From contig JBDRLD010000105.1 in the NCBI GenBank assembly GCA_043813445.1, positions 1 to 11,325 of the forward strand: a stretch of DNA of 11,325 bases. The letters run 5' to 3'. Made by a program: the position numbers and the translations under genes. The stretch is from JBDRLD01 sp043813445 (lineage in GTDB: Bacteria; Patescibacteriota; Patescibacteriia; JACPHY01). Shown here piece by piece: positions 11,303 to 11,325 of the stretch. The number at the start of each line of letters is the position of its first letter. Within the stretch, counting starts at the first letter, position 1. Below the pieces are notes generated by a model. It was not told where the DNA came from, searched no databases, and was given only the letters and a program-made list of their open reading frames with translations.

Positions 11303-11325
11303 TTATATTTTGTTTCTATACAGCC

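Noticed and set aside
10215..11325. tRNA, tmRNA, RNase P RNA or SRP RNA
   Set aside because: No T-loop GTTCRANYC, no cloverleaf, no RNase P or SRP conserved core strings on either strand by eye.

Overview
The window is bacterial DNA of moderate to high GC content. It reads with the standard code: TAA, TAG and TGA all act as stops. Short proteins, single-helix anchored exported enzymes and one giant multidomain gene would suit a Patescibacteria/CPR-type genome, but no phylogenetic marker here settles this, so the assignment is tentative.

Layout. (1) 1-4387, minus strand: one uninterrupted reading frame of at least 1462 codons that runs off the left edge. It has a helical N-terminal half, a repeat region that looks like a beta-propeller, and the start of a transglutaminase-like domain with its catalytic Cys. 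(2) 4452-5129, minus: a DEDDy 3'-5' exonuclease of the PolB-exonuclease-like family, probably in the same transcription unit. (3) 5309-6034, plus: a membrane-anchored DsbA-like thiol oxidoreductase with a CPFC active site and its own terminator. (4) 6206-7264, plus: a secreted or lipid-anchored cysteine-rich helical protein with a consensus promoter and a terminator. (5) 7333-9202, minus: gatC-gatA, two subunits of the tRNA-dependent amidotransferase; gatB is not in the window. (6) 9369-10214, plus: a membrane-anchored GH114-type polygalactosaminidase. (7) 10215-11325: about 1.1 kb without a convincing protein gene. It holds a terminator, a cluster of GC-rich repeats, and a minus-strand transcription unit with a near-perfect sigma70 promoter, structured 5' hairpins, two five-codon mini-ORFs behind strong Shine-Dalgarno sites, and terminator-like hairpins. 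This unit is a candidate structured RNA gene.

The most striking feature is a family of GC-rich palindromic elements with a CTCCCCCTCCC / GGGAGGGGGAG core. At least five copies lie in frame inside genes: four in the giant gene, and one inside gatA between conserved segments of an essential enzyme. More copies lie in the 10.3-10.6 kb intergenic cluster. Two 63-bp copies, one in the giant gene and one in gatA, match at 54 of 63 positions without gaps, yet are translated in different frames. This resembles the protein-coding palindromic elements known from Rickettsia, but the sequence is different. A second, unrelated repeat (CCCTGAGCTTGTCGAAGGG) is also read through in the giant gene.

Other regulatory signals are an 8-bp inverted motif (GTAGATAT/ATATCTAC) between the divergent exonuclease and DsbA genes, repeated at the start codon of the giant gene, and an inverted repeat around the -35 box of the cysteine-rich protein gene. 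The DsbA-like enzyme may form disulfides in its cysteine-rich neighbour.
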